Assembly: GCA_016709965.1 (NCBI GenBank)
Contig: JADJLT010000001.1
Coordinates: forward strand, 2,191,001-2,255,000
Direction of reading: 5' to 3'
Source: Betaproteobacteria bacterium
GTDB taxonomy: Bacteria; Pseudomonadota; Gammaproteobacteria; Burkholderiales; Rhodocyclaceae
DNA length: 64,000 nt
A program made the position numbers and the translations under genes. Under the pieces are notes generated by a model. That model did not search any database. It saw only the letters and a program-made list of their open reading frames with translations, and had not been told where the DNA came from. Positions 1-8,402 of the stretch are shown here, piece after piece. Positions within the stretch are counted from its first letter, which is position 1. The number at the start of each line of letters is the position of its first letter.

Positions 1-1
1 T

Positions 2-661
2 CTGGAAATCGGCTGGTTGCCGCTGGTCCTGCGTGATTCGGGAAACTCGGCCATTCAGCCGGGCAAGCCGGGGTATTTCGAGGCCGCAGCGCAGGTGAAT
101 CGCCTTGAAGTACCTACCAAGCTGGATCGGGCCAACGGCGACGTGCATGCCGCCGGCAATCCGCATACCCACCTCGATCCGCGCAATGTGCTCAAGGTCG
201 GTGAGGCGCTGACTGCGCGCATGGTCGAGCTGGATGCTCCCAATGCGACCGCCTATCAGGCTGGCTATCAGGCCTTTGCCGGTAAATGGCAGGTGGCAAT
301 GACGCGCTGGCAGAATGAAGCGGCGCCGCTCAGAGGGGCGCAAGTGCTGGTCCATCACGCCTCCTTCGTCTATTTGCTGAACTGGCTGGGCATGAAGGAA
401 GTCGGCACGCTGGAACCGAAACCGGGTATTGAACCAAGCAGTGGACACCTGACCGACTTGCTTGCCCGCCAGCAGATTGTGCCGGCCAAAATGGTATTGC
501 GTGCTGCGTATCAGCAGGAGGGGCCGAGTCAATGGATTGCCGGCAAGACCGGCATCGCGGCGGTCATGCTGCCGTACACGGTCGGTGGCACGCCGGAGGC
601 GAAAGACTTGTTCGGTCTGTTTGAGGACAGCATCCAGCGTTTGCTGAAAGGCCTGCGGTGA
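2..661 (+). CDS. Metal ABC transporter substrate-binding protein (5' partial)
   Basis: Periplasmic binding protein of the zinc/manganese type (ZnuA/TroA-like, cluster A-I), which would hand a divalent metal to the permease encoded two genes downstream. The reading frame is open to the left edge and continues upstream with LEIGWLPLVLRDSGN, typical of the middle of these proteins, so the N-terminal signal peptide is outside the window. Candidate metal ligands are the histidines in NPHTHLDP and LVHHASF. The stop overlaps the GTG of the ATPase gene by 4 bp (GTGA), so the three genes are translationally coupled. Zinc versus manganese cannot be decided from what is visible. Confidence 0.85.
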   Translation: MEIGWLPLVLRDSGNSAIQPGKPGYFEAAAQVNRLEVPTKLDRANGDVHAAGNPHTHLDPRNVLKVGEALTARMVELDAPNATAYQAGYQAFAGKWQVAMTRWQNEAAPLRGAQVLVHHASFVYLLNWLGMKEVGTLEPKPGIEPSSGHLTDLLARQQIVPAKMVLRAAYQQEGPSQWIAGKTGIAAVMLPYTVGGTPEAKDLFGLFEDSIQRLLKGLR

Positions 662-1236
662 ACGTCCTGCTACGCGCTGACAAGCTGGTCGCCGGCTGGC
701 AGAAGCCGGCGACGCAGCCGCTTGATCTGAGCATTGCGGCCGGCGAAATCGTCGGCCTGACCGGGCCGAACGGCGTGGGCAAAAGTACCGTACTCGCTGC
801 CTTTGCCGGACGGGCCAAGGTGTTTTCCGGGCGCATCGAGCAGTCTGCTGGCGTTCGACTGGCCCTGCAGACGCAGGAGGTGCCCCCGGTTGTTGGCATG
901 CCGCTGTCTGGTCGCGAGCTGCTGGCGCTGACCGGCGCCAGTCCGAAGGGCTTGCCTGCCTGGTTGACCGACCGCCTCGATAGCCGGCTAGACCGGCTGT
1001 CCGGCGGCCAGCGTCACTACCTGACGCTGTGGGCGATCCTGCAGGCGCCGGCCGATCTGGTGCTGCTCGACGAACCGACCAACAACCTCGACGTTGCCGG
1101 CGTCGCCCACCTGACCGAGCACCTGCGTGATCGGGCGGCGGCGGGGGCGGGTATGCTGGTGGTTAGCCACGATACGGCTTTTGTCGAAGCGGTGTGTGAC
1201 CGGGTGATCGTGCTGGGAGTCCGTGATGTCGAGTGA
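658..1236 (+). CDS. Metal ABC transporter ATP-binding protein
   Basis: ATPase subunit that would power uptake by the adjacent metal transporter at the inner membrane. Visible motifs are Walker A GPNGVGKST (about residues 36-44), signature LSGGQ (114-118), Walker B LVLLDEP (134-140) and the H-loop SHD (170-172). At 192 residues it is shorter than usual ZnuC proteins (about 230-250); the C-terminal extension is missing, but all catalytic motifs are present. The GTG start overlaps the upstream stop by 4 bp, and its 3' end overlaps the permease start. Confidence 0.88.
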   Translation: MNVLLRADKLVAGWQKPATQPLDLSIAAGEIVGLTGPNGVGKSTVLAAFAGRAKVFSGRIEQSAGVRLALQTQEVPPVVGMPLSGRELLALTGASPKGLPAWLTDRLDSRLDRLSGGQRHYLTLWAILQAPADLVLLDEPTNNLDVAGVAHLTEHLRDRAAAGAGMLVVSHDTAFVEAVCDRVIVLGVRDVE

Positions 1237-1990
1237 AATCTTCCTGATTCCCTTCCTGACCGGCCTGGGTTTTGCCATTTTGCTCCCCGTGCTGGGCAGT
1301 TATCTGCGCCTGCGCGATGAATGGCTTGCTGCGCTGGCCTATTCCCACGTTGCGGCAGCGGGCGCCTTGCTGGCGCTGGTTGCCGGCTTTGCACCGGTGC
1401 TCGGCGGCTTGGTGGCGGCGGGGTTGGCCGGCGCCGGGCGGCGCCTGTTTGCCAAACGATTGACCGGCGGCGCCGGCGATGCGCTGCTACTGCTGGCTGG
1501 CTGGGGGGGCTCGGTGTTGATCACGGCCAATCAGCCGATGGCCGAACGCCTTGGTCATGCCTTGTTCGATGGCCAACTCTATTTCGCCAGCAGTGAGCAA
1601 TTATGGCTGGTCGCCGCTGGCGGTGCACTTGCCTTGCTCGTATTGCGTGCACTCTCGGCGAAATTGCTCCTGGCTCGGGTCTATCCGGACATTTTCCGTC
1701 TGCGCGGCCTGCCATCCTGGCCGATCCAGATGGGCTTCGACCTGCTGGCGGCACTCTGCCTCGCCCTGGCAACCATGAGTCTCGGCGTCATGGGGGCATT
1801 TGCGCTGGTATTCATTCCCCCTTGGCTGGCCTTTCGCCGCGCTGCCAACTGGCGTGCCGGGCTATGGTGGGCGTTGGGGATCGGCGTTACGGCTTATTGC
1901 GCGGCATTCGGGTTGGCGCTAAGCCTTGATCAACCCTTCGGTCCTGTCCTGGCTATCCTGCTGGTGCTTGTCGGCTTGCTCGTTGCATGA
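1226..1990 (+). CDS. Metal ABC transporter permease
   Basis: Polytopic inner-membrane subunit of the ABC-3 (ZnuB/TroB) family, about 254 residues with seven or eight hydrophobic segments, for example IFLIPFLTGLGFAILLPVLG near the N-terminus and ILLVLVGLLVA at the end. GTG at 1223 and ATG at 1226 are both possible; GGGAG at 1215-1219 is better spaced (6 nt) for the ATG, which is used here. The gene overlaps the ATPase gene by 11 bp, consistent with one operon. Substrate is inferred only from the family. Confidence 0.85.
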   Translation: MSSEIFLIPFLTGLGFAILLPVLGSYLRLRDEWLAALAYSHVAAAGALLALVAGFAPVLGGLVAAGLAGAGRRLFAKRLTGGAGDALLLLAGWGGSVLITANQPMAERLGHALFDGQLYFASSEQLWLVAAGGALALLVLRALSAKLLLARVYPDIFRLRGLPSWPIQMGFDLLAALCLALATMSLGVMGAFALVFIPPWLAFRRAANWRAGLWWALGIGVTAYCAAFGLALSLDQPFGPVLAILLVLVGLLVA

Positions 1991-2035
1991 AGTCGAGCAC
2001 CGTGCTAAAACTACTATCCCGCATGCGGAGTGGTC

Positions 2036-3358
2036 ATGGTTTTTTCCTTTTTCAAGAAGCAGGACAAGAAGATGCCCGAGCGGCCGGCAGCTCGCCCGCG
2101 CGCGCCTGATCTGCTGCCCGAGGCAAAAGCTCCCCAACCCACCGCCGAGACTCAGCCCGCGCCGCTGCCTGAGCCCTTGCCGGACCTCGAATTTACGGCC
2201 AGCGTCTGGGCCAAGGCCGGACCGGTGTCGACCTCGGACGAGCTTCTTCCGGCACAGGTCATGGTGCATCCGCCACTGAAACCGAAGGCGGCGACGGTGG
2301 ATACGCCGGAGTTCAGCATCGATGATTTTGATCGTGACGACTTTACCGAGTCGACCGTCATGGGCATTGACGTTGATCACGACCTTGATCCACTTCAAGC
2401 CTGCGTCGAGCAGGTGGTCGTGCTCTATGCCAACGGCCAGGATGCTGCTGCTCGTTCTCTGCTCGAAACCTTTGTTCGCTCGTACCGTGGCCCTGAAGGG
2501 AAACGCTTCTGGTTGTTGCTGTTCGATCTGCTGCAGATGACCGGTGATCGGGCCGGCTTTGACAAACTGTGCGTGGATTACGCCGAGGCCTGCGAAATGT
2601 CACCGCCGACCTGGTCATCGGGGCTGTCCGCGGTGCAGCCGGCATCCGCTTCGCCGGGGCCGAGCAAGATTTTTCTGCAAGGGGTATTGACCTCGGAAGG
2701 CGCCTTGCCGGTGACCGAGCTGGGCAAGCTGATCGGCCAGAAGACACCGGTGACTGTCGATTGCAGCAAACTCATCGGTTGCGACGACGAGGTCGCCGGG
2801 CAACTGGCGGATCTGCTGTGCAAGGCCCGCAAGACTCGTCTGTCGGTCACGCTCGGTGGTACCGATGGGGTAATCGATCGTCTGAATACTCGTCTGCAGG
2901 TTGGCCAGGTGGCCCATGAGCCAGCCTGGCGCCTGCTGCTTGAACTGCTGCAGCGTCACGGTACGCAAGAGCAGTTCGAGGAGCGCGCCGTCGATTTTGC
3001 GGTGACCTTCGAGTTGTCGCCACCGTCCTGGGAAGCACGGCCGGTGGCGGCCAAGCCGGCCGTTTCCCCCGCAACCAGTCGTCCGGCAGATGAAGCGCAT
3101 TATTTGTCTGGCGAGCTCAAAGGCTGTCGCTTTGATGATCTGAGCGCCTTCCTTGAATCACGCGAGCAGCCGATCCTCGACTTTTCCGGCGTACGTCGTC
3201 TCGATTTCGTCTCGGCCGGGCAGCTGGTCAATCGCCTTGCGCCGTATAAGGCAGCGGGTCGCGAGATCATCATCCGCAGTCCGAATCACCTTGTCGCCGA
3301 ATTGATGGCCGTGGTTGGCCTCAACAAGCAGGCGCGCATTCTCGTTCCCAAGTCTTAA
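2036..3358 (+). CDS. STAS-domain protein of unknown function
   Basis: About 440 residues. The N-terminus MVFSFFKKQDKK is followed by a proline/alanine-rich linker of roughly 90 residues. Two similar helical modules then end in related motifs, FDKLCVDYAEACEMSPPTW and FEERAVDFAVTFELSPPSW. The C-terminal 60-100 residues read as a STAS-like fold (LDFSGVRRLDFVSAGQLVN), as in anti-sigma-antagonist proteins. A second STAS-like stretch lies between the helical modules (VTVDCSKLIGCDDEVAGQL). The ATG at 2036 is preferred over GTG at 2030 because GGAG (2027-2030) lies 5 nt before it. It ends 9 bp before hslV and may be cotranscribed. No phosphorylatable serine could be assigned, and the role is unknown. 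Confidence 0.75.
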   Translation: MVFSFFKKQDKKMPERPAARPRAPDLLPEAKAPQPTAETQPAPLPEPLPDLEFTASVWAKAGPVSTSDELLPAQVMVHPPLKPKAATVDTPEFSIDDFDRDDFTESTVMGIDVDHDLDPLQACVEQVVVLYANGQDAAARSLLETFVRSYRGPEGKRFWLLLFDLLQMTGDRAGFDKLCVDYAEACEMSPPTWSSGLSAVQPASASPGPSKIFLQGVLTSEGALPVTELGKLIGQKTPVTVDCSKLIGCDDEVAGQLADLLCKARKTRLSVTLGGTDGVIDRLNTRLQVGQVAHEPAWRLLLELLQRHGTQEQFEERAVDFAVTFELSPPSWEARPVAAKPAVSPATSRPADEAHYLSGELKGCRFDDLSAFLESREQPILDFSGVRRLDFVSAGQLVNRLAPYKAAGREIIIRSPNHLVAELMAVVGLNKQARILVPKS

Positions 3359-3367
3359 GGGTAAAAA

Positions 3368-3904
3368 ATGGAGCAATATCACGGCACCACGATCCTGTCG
3401 GTGCGCCGGGGCAACGTCGTTGCCATGGGCGGCGACGGACAGGTCACGCTGGGCAATATCGTTATCAAGGCAACCGCCAAAAAAGTTCGCCGCCTGTATC
3501 AGGGTCGCATTCTTGCTGGCTTTGCCGGCGGTACGGCCGATGCCTTCACGCTGTTTGAGCGCTTCGAGGCCAAGCTGGACAAGCATCAGGGCAATTTGCT
3601 GCGTTCGGCCGTAGAACTGGCCAAGGACTGGCGTTCAGACCGTGCCTTGCGCCGTCTTGAAGCCATGCTGTCGGTGGCGGATCGCGATGTTTCGTTGATT
3701 ATCACCGGCAACGGCGATGTGCTGGAGCCGGAGCAGGGTATTGTCGCCATCGGTTCCGGCGGTTCCTACGCACAAAGTGCGGCGCGGGCCTTGCTGGAAA
3801 ACACGGATTTGTCGCCGCGTGACATCGTCACCAAGTCGCTGGAAATCGCAGGCGACATCTGCATCTACACCAACCGTAATTTCACGATCGAGGCCCTCGA
3901 ATGA
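3368..3904 (+). CDS. hslV: ATP-dependent protease subunit HslV
   Basis: Peptidase component of the HslVU (ClpQY) protease, a cytoplasmic dodecamer with an N-terminal catalytic threonine. Translation begins MEQYHGTTILSVRRGNVVA. Comparison with the mature TTIVSVRR N-terminus of the family places the nucleophile at Thr7, so a six-residue propeptide must be removed. The 178-residue length is normal. The stop codon overlaps the hslU start (ATGA, 4 bp), as expected for a coupled protease-unfoldase pair. Confidence 0.97.
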   Translation: MEQYHGTTILSVRRGNVVAMGGDGQVTLGNIVIKATAKKVRRLYQGRILAGFAGGTADAFTLFERFEAKLDKHQGNLLRSAVELAKDWRSDRALRRLEAMLSVADRDVSLIITGNGDVLEPEQGIVAIGSGGSYAQSAARALLENTDLSPRDIVTKSLEIAGDICIYTNRNFTIEALE

Positions 3905-5241
3905 CCGCGATGACGCCGCAGGAAATCGTTTCCGAACTCGATAAACATATCGTCGGCCAGAAGAACGCCAAGAAGGCGGTCGCCATTGCCTTGCGCAATC
4001 GCTGGCGACGGGCGCAGGTGGCCGAGCCATTGCGTCAGGAAATTACGCCAAAAAATATTCTGATGATCGGACCGACCGGCGTTGGCAAGACCGAAATCGC
4101 GCGTCGTCTGGCCCGACTGGCCAATGCGCCCTTCATCAAGATCGAGGCGACCAAATTTACTGAAGTCGGCTACGTCGGTCGCGATGTCGAGACGATCATT
4201 CGTGATCTGGTCGAAATGGCTATCAAGACGCATCGTGAGCGAGCCATGAAGACCATGCGCGCCCGTGCCGAAGACGCCGCCGAAGAGCGCGTTCTCGACG
4301 TGCTGCTACCGACCGCGCGTGGTCCCAACTTTTTTGCTGAAAATTCCGAGTCGACTGCAACCGAGAACACGACTCGCCAGAAATTCCGCAAAAAGCTGCG
4401 CGAAGGTGAGTTGGACGACAAGGAAATCGATATCGAAGTCGCCGCACCGGGCATGCAGGCCGAAATTTTCGCGCCGCCGGGTATGGAGGAGCTGACGCAG
4501 CAGATTCAGGGCATGTTCCAGAATATCGGCGGTGGCAAGAAGAAATCACGGAAGTTGCCGATCAAGGAAGCGCTGAAACTGCTGGCCGACGAAGAGGCGG
4601 CCAAGCTGGTCAATGACGAGGACGTCAAGCTGGAGGCGGTGAAGGCCGTCGAGCAGAACGGCATTGTCTTCCTCGACGAACTGGACAAGATCGCCAGCCG
4701 TTCCGAAATGCAGGGCGCCGATGTCTCGCGGCAGGGTGTTCAACGTGATCTGCTGCCGCTGGTTGAGGGCACCACGGTGTCCACCAAGTACGGCATGATC
4801 AAGACTGATCACATTCTGTTCATCGCTTCGGGCGCTTTCCACCTCTCCAAGCCGTCGGATCTGATCCCGGAGCTGCAGGGTCGTTTCCCGATTCGCGTCG
4901 AACTGGACTCGCTCTCGGTGGCTGATTTCGAGTGCATTCTGACCCAGACCGATGCCTGTCTGACACGGCAGTATCAGGCCTTGCTGGAAACGGAAGGTGT
5001 GCAGATCGAGTTTACCGACGATGGAATCCGGCGCATGGCGGAAATCGCTTTTCAGGTGAATGAACGGACCGAGAACATTGGCGCCCGTCGCCTGCATACG
5101 GTCATGGAAAAATTGCTCGAAGAAGTGTCGTTCGATGCCGGCAAGGTGGGCTTGGAGAAGGTCCTGGTGCACGCTGCCTACGTCAACGAGAAGCTAGGCG
5201 AAGTGGCCGCCGACGAGGATTTGTCCCGCTACGTCCTCTGA
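3901..5241 (+). CDS. hslU: ATP-dependent protease ATPase subunit HslU
   Basis: AAA+ unfoldase that feeds substrates to HslV. Walker A GPTGVGKT lies at residues 57-64, the pore-loop motif GYVG follows (EVGYVGRDVE), and Walker B is IVFLDELDK. The charged I-domain insertion lies between. It ends in RYVL, matching the conserved hydrophobic C-terminus that docks into HslV. Length (446 residues) is standard. The 4-bp overlap with hslV supports coupled translation. Confidence 0.97.
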   Translation: MTAMTPQEIVSELDKHIVGQKNAKKAVAIALRNRWRRAQVAEPLRQEITPKNILMIGPTGVGKTEIARRLARLANAPFIKIEATKFTEVGYVGRDVETIIRDLVEMAIKTHRERAMKTMRARAEDAAEERVLDVLLPTARGPNFFAENSESTATENTTRQKFRKKLREGELDDKEIDIEVAAPGMQAEIFAPPGMEELTQQIQGMFQNIGGGKKKSRKLPIKEALKLLADEEAAKLVNDEDVKLEAVKAVEQNGIVFLDELDKIASRSEMQGADVSRQGVQRDLLPLVEGTTVSTKYGMIKTDHILFIASGAFHLSKPSDLIPELQGRFPIRVELDSLSVADFECILTQTDACLTRQYQALLETEGVQIEFTDDGIRRMAEIAFQVNERTENIGARRLHTVMEKLLEEVSFDAGKVGLEKVLVHAAYVNEKLGEVAADEDLSRYVL

Positions 5242-5261
5242 CGCTTAGGGGTAATCCCGGC

Positions 5262-5288
5262 TGTGCGGGCGCGCCCGACGTCCGCACA
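5262..5288 (+). terminator. Weak inverted repeat after hslU
   Basis: TGTGCGG (5262-5268) pairs with CCGCACA (5282-5288), and the loop contains a second GGGCGCGCCC palindrome. There is no T-run after it, so intrinsic termination is doubtful; it may only be an mRNA 3' stem. Confidence 0.3.
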
Positions 5289-5326
5289 ATCCAACCTGTT
5301 GCCAATTCTCATTTGAGGCCTTCCGC

Positions 5327-6214
5327 GTGGACGAGCAAAGCCTGAGTTTCCGTCTGCTGGCTATTCTGTTCCCCATTTTCGGGATCGTGGCTGCCGGCTA
5401 TTTTTATGGCCGCAAGCACAAACCGGAAATGGCCGTGGCCAATCGGCTGAACATGGATGTCTTCGTGCCGGCGCTGGTTTTTGCAGCGATGGCCGGCAAG
5501 TCATTCGACCTGACGGTCTATGCGCCGCTGGCACTCGGTGGCTTTCTGGTGCTTGGGACCTGCGGCTTGCTGGCCTGGCCAATCGCCCGGATGATCGGCA
5601 TCCAGCCGAAAACGCTGGTGCCCCCGATGTTGTTCAACAACTCCGGCAATATCGGCCTACCGCTGGCGGTGCTGGCATGGGGCGAAAATGCGTTGCCGGC
5701 AGCGGTAATTTTGTTCATGGTGGAAAATACGCTGCACTTTTCCTTCGGTGCCCGCTTGCTTGATCCGAATACCCGATTCCTGATGCTGTGGCGAATACCT
5801 GTGGTTTTTGCCGCCATTGTCGGGTTGACCGTAGCGATCGTCAAAATCCCGATCTGGACGCCTTTGATCATTGGTATCAAGATGCTGGGCGATGTTTCCG
5901 TGCCGCTGCTGCTGTTCTCGCTGGGCGTGCGGATGACTGACGTAAATTTCAGCGAATGGAAGGTGGCGGTTGGCAGTGCCGTGTTGCGGCCGCTGGCCGG
6001 CATGTTGATTGCGGCCGGTGCCATCCAGTTGCTTGGGCTGCAGGGGCGTGACGCGGCAATGCTGTTCGTCTTTGGTGCCCTGCCGCCAGCCGTGCTCAAC
6101 TTCCTGTTCGCGGAGCGTTACAAGCAGGAGCCACAACGCGTCGCATCAATTGTGCTGATCGGCAATCTGGCGGCCCTGCTGTTTCTGCCGCTGGCGCTGG
6201 CCTACGTTTTGTGA
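5327..6214 (+). CDS. AEC family transporter (auxin efflux carrier-like permease)
   Basis: Integral membrane carrier of 295 residues with about ten hydrophobic segments. The second half carries the family pattern MLGDVSVPLLLFSLGVRM, and the first half the NNSGNIGLPLAVLAWG crossover motif. AEC proteins move organic acids such as malate or malonate, or auxin-like compounds; the substrate here cannot be named. GTG start with TTGAGG at 5313-5318, 8 nt upstream. It is convergent with hslR. Confidence 0.85.
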   Translation: MDEQSLSFRLLAILFPIFGIVAAGYFYGRKHKPEMAVANRLNMDVFVPALVFAAMAGKSFDLTVYAPLALGGFLVLGTCGLLAWPIARMIGIQPKTLVPPMLFNNSGNIGLPLAVLAWGENALPAAVILFMVENTLHFSFGARLLDPNTRFLMLWRIPVVFAAIVGLTVAIVKIPIWTPLIIGIKMLGDVSVPLLLFSLGVRMTDVNFSEWKVAVGSAVLRPLAGMLIAAGAIQLLGLQGRDAAMLFVFGALPPAVLNFLFAERYKQEPQRVASIVLIGNLAALLFLPLALAYVL

Positions 6215-6215
6215 T

Positions 6216-6246
6216 TTTGGCTGTTTTTTCCGGTTGACCGCAGGCG
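6216..6246 (+). repeat. Dispersed intergenic repeat, copy 1
   Basis: TTTTGGC followed by TTTTTTCCGGTTGACCG (6224-6240) and CAGG. It lies between the convergent AEC transporter and hslR genes, in the + orientation. Five further clear copies occur in the window (27852-27874 minus, 41523-41546 minus, 54854-54884, 62046-62074, 62173-62205), plus a derived one near 23896-23929. Confidence 0.7.
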
Positions 6247-6253
6247 TCGCGCT

Positions 6254-6628
6254 TTATCGGCCGTAACGGTCCATCTGGCGCCGATCGCGCTTGGTGGGCC
6301 GGCCATGGATGTCGGCGGCCGGGTCCTGAACAAACTGTCGGCTGTCACGGGCTGCTTCGCGGGCGCTGACGCTTTCCTGGGTTTCTTCGTAGAGCAGACG
6401 GGCTTCCGGCGCCGGGCCGCGTTTGTCTGACAAGGCCTTGACGGTCACTTCCCAGCGCGTTTCGCTGTTGGCGATCTCCAGCCGGGCATTGATTTTAAGG
6501 TCACGAGCCGGCTTGATTGTGGCGCCATTGACCTTCACTTTTCTACCACTGACGGCATCGCTGGCCAGCGAGCGCGTCTTGAAAAAACGCGCTGCCCACA
6601 GCCATTTATCGACGCGCAGGCCGCTCAC
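6254..6628 (-). CDS. hslR: Heat shock protein 15 homologue, S4-domain RNA-binding protein
   Basis: Hsp15 binds 50S subunits carrying stalled nascent chains and helps recycle them. The 124-residue protein opens with the S4 signature LRVDKWLWAARFFKTRSLA and VNG..KPARDLK, followed by a basic, arginine-rich C-terminus, as in the family. The GTG start overlaps the lysA stop by 4 bp (GTGA), so it is the last gene of lptM-lysA-hslR. Confidence 0.9.
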   Translation of the reverse strand: MSGLRVDKWLWAARFFKTRSLASDAVSGRKVKVNGATIKPARDLKINARLEIANSETRWEVTVKALSDKRGPAPEARLLYEETQESVSAREAARDSRQFVQDPAADIHGRPTKRDRRQMDRYGR

Positions 6629-7887
6629 TTGGGCAGTGTGGACTCGCCAGCATAGAGCTGTTCAACGGTTTCGCGCTGGCGAATGACGTGGACCTTGTCG
6701 CCATCGACCATTACTTCAACGGCGCGTGGCCGGGTGTTGTAGTTGGAAGCCATGGCCATGCCGTAGGCGCCGGCTGACATTACGGCCAGCAGGTCGCCGG
6801 CTTCAACCGCCAGCAGACGGTCCTGGCCGAGGAAGTCGCCGGTTTCGCAAACCGGCCCCACAACATCGTACGCCGTGGTGGTGCCGGCGCGGGGCGCCAC
6901 CGGATTGATGTCGTGCCAGGCTTCATAAAGCGCCGGGCGCATCAGGTCGTTCATGGCGGCGTCGATGATGGCGAAATTCTTGGCTTCGCCCTGCTTGAGG
7001 TATTCGATGCGGGTGAGCAGCAAGCCGGCATTGCCGACCAGCCGGCGACCCGGTTCGAGCACGACCTGCAGGCCGCGACCGGCCAGCTTGTTGAGCAGCG
7101 GCGTCAGATAGGAAGCGACAGTCGGTTGCACCTGTTCGGCACTGTATTTGATGCCGAGGCCACCACCGAGGTCGAGGTGGTGAATGTGGATGCCTTCTGC
7201 TTTCAACTGGTCAACGAGGACCAGAATGCGGTCGAGTGCTTCGACAAAGGGGGAGGGGTCGAGCAGTTGCGAGCCGATGTGGCAGTCGATGCCGGCCACT
7301 TCGATATTGGGCAGGGCAGCGGCGCGGCGATAGAGCGCCAGTGCGGTGTCATAGGCGACGCCGAATTTTGCGCCCTTGAGTCCGGTGGAAATGTAGGGGT
7401 GCGTCTTCGGATCAACGTTCGGATTGACGCGCAGGCTGATCGGCGCCTTTTTGCCGCACTGACCGGCGACATCGTTCAAGCGCTCCAGTTCGGGGGCGGA
7501 TTCGACATTGAAGCAGAAGATGCCGACTTCCAGCGCCAGCTTCATTTCCTCGGCCGTCTTGCCAACGCCGGAGAAGACGACTTTCTGCGGATCGGCGCCG
7601 GCTGCAAGCACTCGCTGCAGTTCGCCGCCGGACACGATGTCGAACCCCGCGCCGAGGCGGGCAAAGACGTTCAGGATGGCGAGGTTGGAGTTTGCCTTGA
7701 CGGCATAGCAAACCAGCGCACCCTTGCCGGCGGGATGCTCGCCGAGGACATCGTGAAATTCGCGTAGCGATGCTTCCAGCGCAGCACGGGAATAAACATA
7801 GGCCGGCGTGCCAAATTGTTCGGCAATGGCCGGCAAGGAAACGGATTCGGCGTGCAGGGCGCCGTTCTTCAGAGCAAAGTGGGTCAT
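6625..7887 (-). CDS. lysA: Diaminopimelate decarboxylase
   Basis: PLP enzyme catalysing the last step of lysine synthesis, meso-diaminopimelate to L-lysine. The PLP lysine is Lys64 in CYAVKANSN. The phosphate-binding glycine loop is LDLGGGLGI, and EPGRRLVGNAG and the active-site VCETGD motif are present. 420 residues, full length. It overlaps lptM upstream and hslR downstream by 4 bp each, indicating an operon. Confidence 0.97.
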   Translation of the reverse strand: MTHFALKNGALHAESVSLPAIAEQFGTPAYVYSRAALEASLREFHDVLGEHPAGKGALVCYAVKANSNLAILNVFARLGAGFDIVSGGELQRVLAAGADPQKVVFSGVGKTAEEMKLALEVGIFCFNVESAPELERLNDVAGQCGKKAPISLRVNPNVDPKTHPYISTGLKGAKFGVAYDTALALYRRAAALPNIEVAGIDCHIGSQLLDPSPFVEALDRILVLVDQLKAEGIHIHHLDLGGGLGIKYSAEQVQPTVASYLTPLLNKLAGRGLQVVLEPGRRLVGNAGLLLTRIEYLKQGEAKNFAIIDAAMNDLMRPALYEAWHDINPVAPRAGTTTAYDVVGPVCETGDFLGQDRLLAVEAGDLLAVMSAGAYGMAMASNYNTRPRAVEVMVDGDKVHVIRQRETVEQLYAGESTLPK

Positions 7888-8045
7888 GGGGCTTTGGGGC
7901 TGGTGGTCGTGCTAACATCCTTGGCGGCTGGCTTGGCATTGCCAAGCAGCGGTTCCGGCATCGGGCCAGTGGGCCGTTCAAGCGGCCCCTTCATGCCGCA
8001 GGCGGCAAGGCTCAGGATGATCAGTAGGGCAGCGATTCTGGACAT
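7884..8045 (-). CDS. lptM: LPS-assembly lipoprotein LptM (YifL family)
   Basis: Small outer-membrane lipoprotein of 53 residues. A lipoprotein signal MSRIAALLIILSLAAC ends in lipobox LAAC, making Cys16 the lipidated residue. It is followed by the family hallmark GMKGPLERP and a proline-rich tail. LptM-type proteins assist oxidative maturation of the LPS translocon LptD. The neighbourhood (lysA downstream, cyaY divergent) is the conserved one for this family. The stop overlaps the lysA start (ATGA). Confidence 0.88.
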   Translation of the reverse strand: MSRIAALLIILSLAACGMKGPLERPTGPMPEPLLGNAKPAAKDVSTTTSPKAP

Positions 8046-8084
8046 TTTCGGGGCGCTGTCAGCGAAGCACAGGATGGTAACACG

Positions 8085-8402
8085 ATGGATGACAAGGAAT
8101 TCAATACGATCGCCGATGCGACGCTGGCAAGAATTGATGCGGCACTGGAAGCCTGCGATGCCGATATCGATAGCCAGCTGGCGGCAGGCGGTGTGCTGGA
8201 AATTGAATTTGACGACGGCAGCAAGATCATTGTCAATCGCCACGGTGTGGCCAAGGAAATCTGGGTGGCGGCCCGCGCCGGCGGTTTTCACTTCCGCTGG
8301 GATGGTACTGCCTGGCGCGATACCCGTGATAGCTGCGAATTGATGGAAAAGCTTTCAACGCTCGCCAGCCAGCAGGCTGGCGAGACTATCGTTTTACGCT
8401 GA
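8085..8402 (+). CDS. cyaY: Iron donor / regulator protein CyaY (frataxin)
   Basis: Bacterial frataxin, which binds iron through an acidic surface and modulates Fe-S cluster assembly on IscS. 105 residues. The acidic first helix (DDKEF..ADATLARIDAALEACDADID) and the beta-sheet core IVNRHGVAKEIWVAA with GGFHFRWDG are typical. It is divergent from lptM with only 39 bp between starts, so promoters must overlap. Its stop abuts the stop of the convergent mrcA gene with no intervening base. Confidence 0.95.
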   Translation: MDDKEFNTIADATLARIDAALEACDADIDSQLAAGGVLEIEFDDGSKIIVNRHGVAKEIWVAARAGGFHFRWDGTAWRDTRDSCELMEKLSTLASQQAGETIVLR

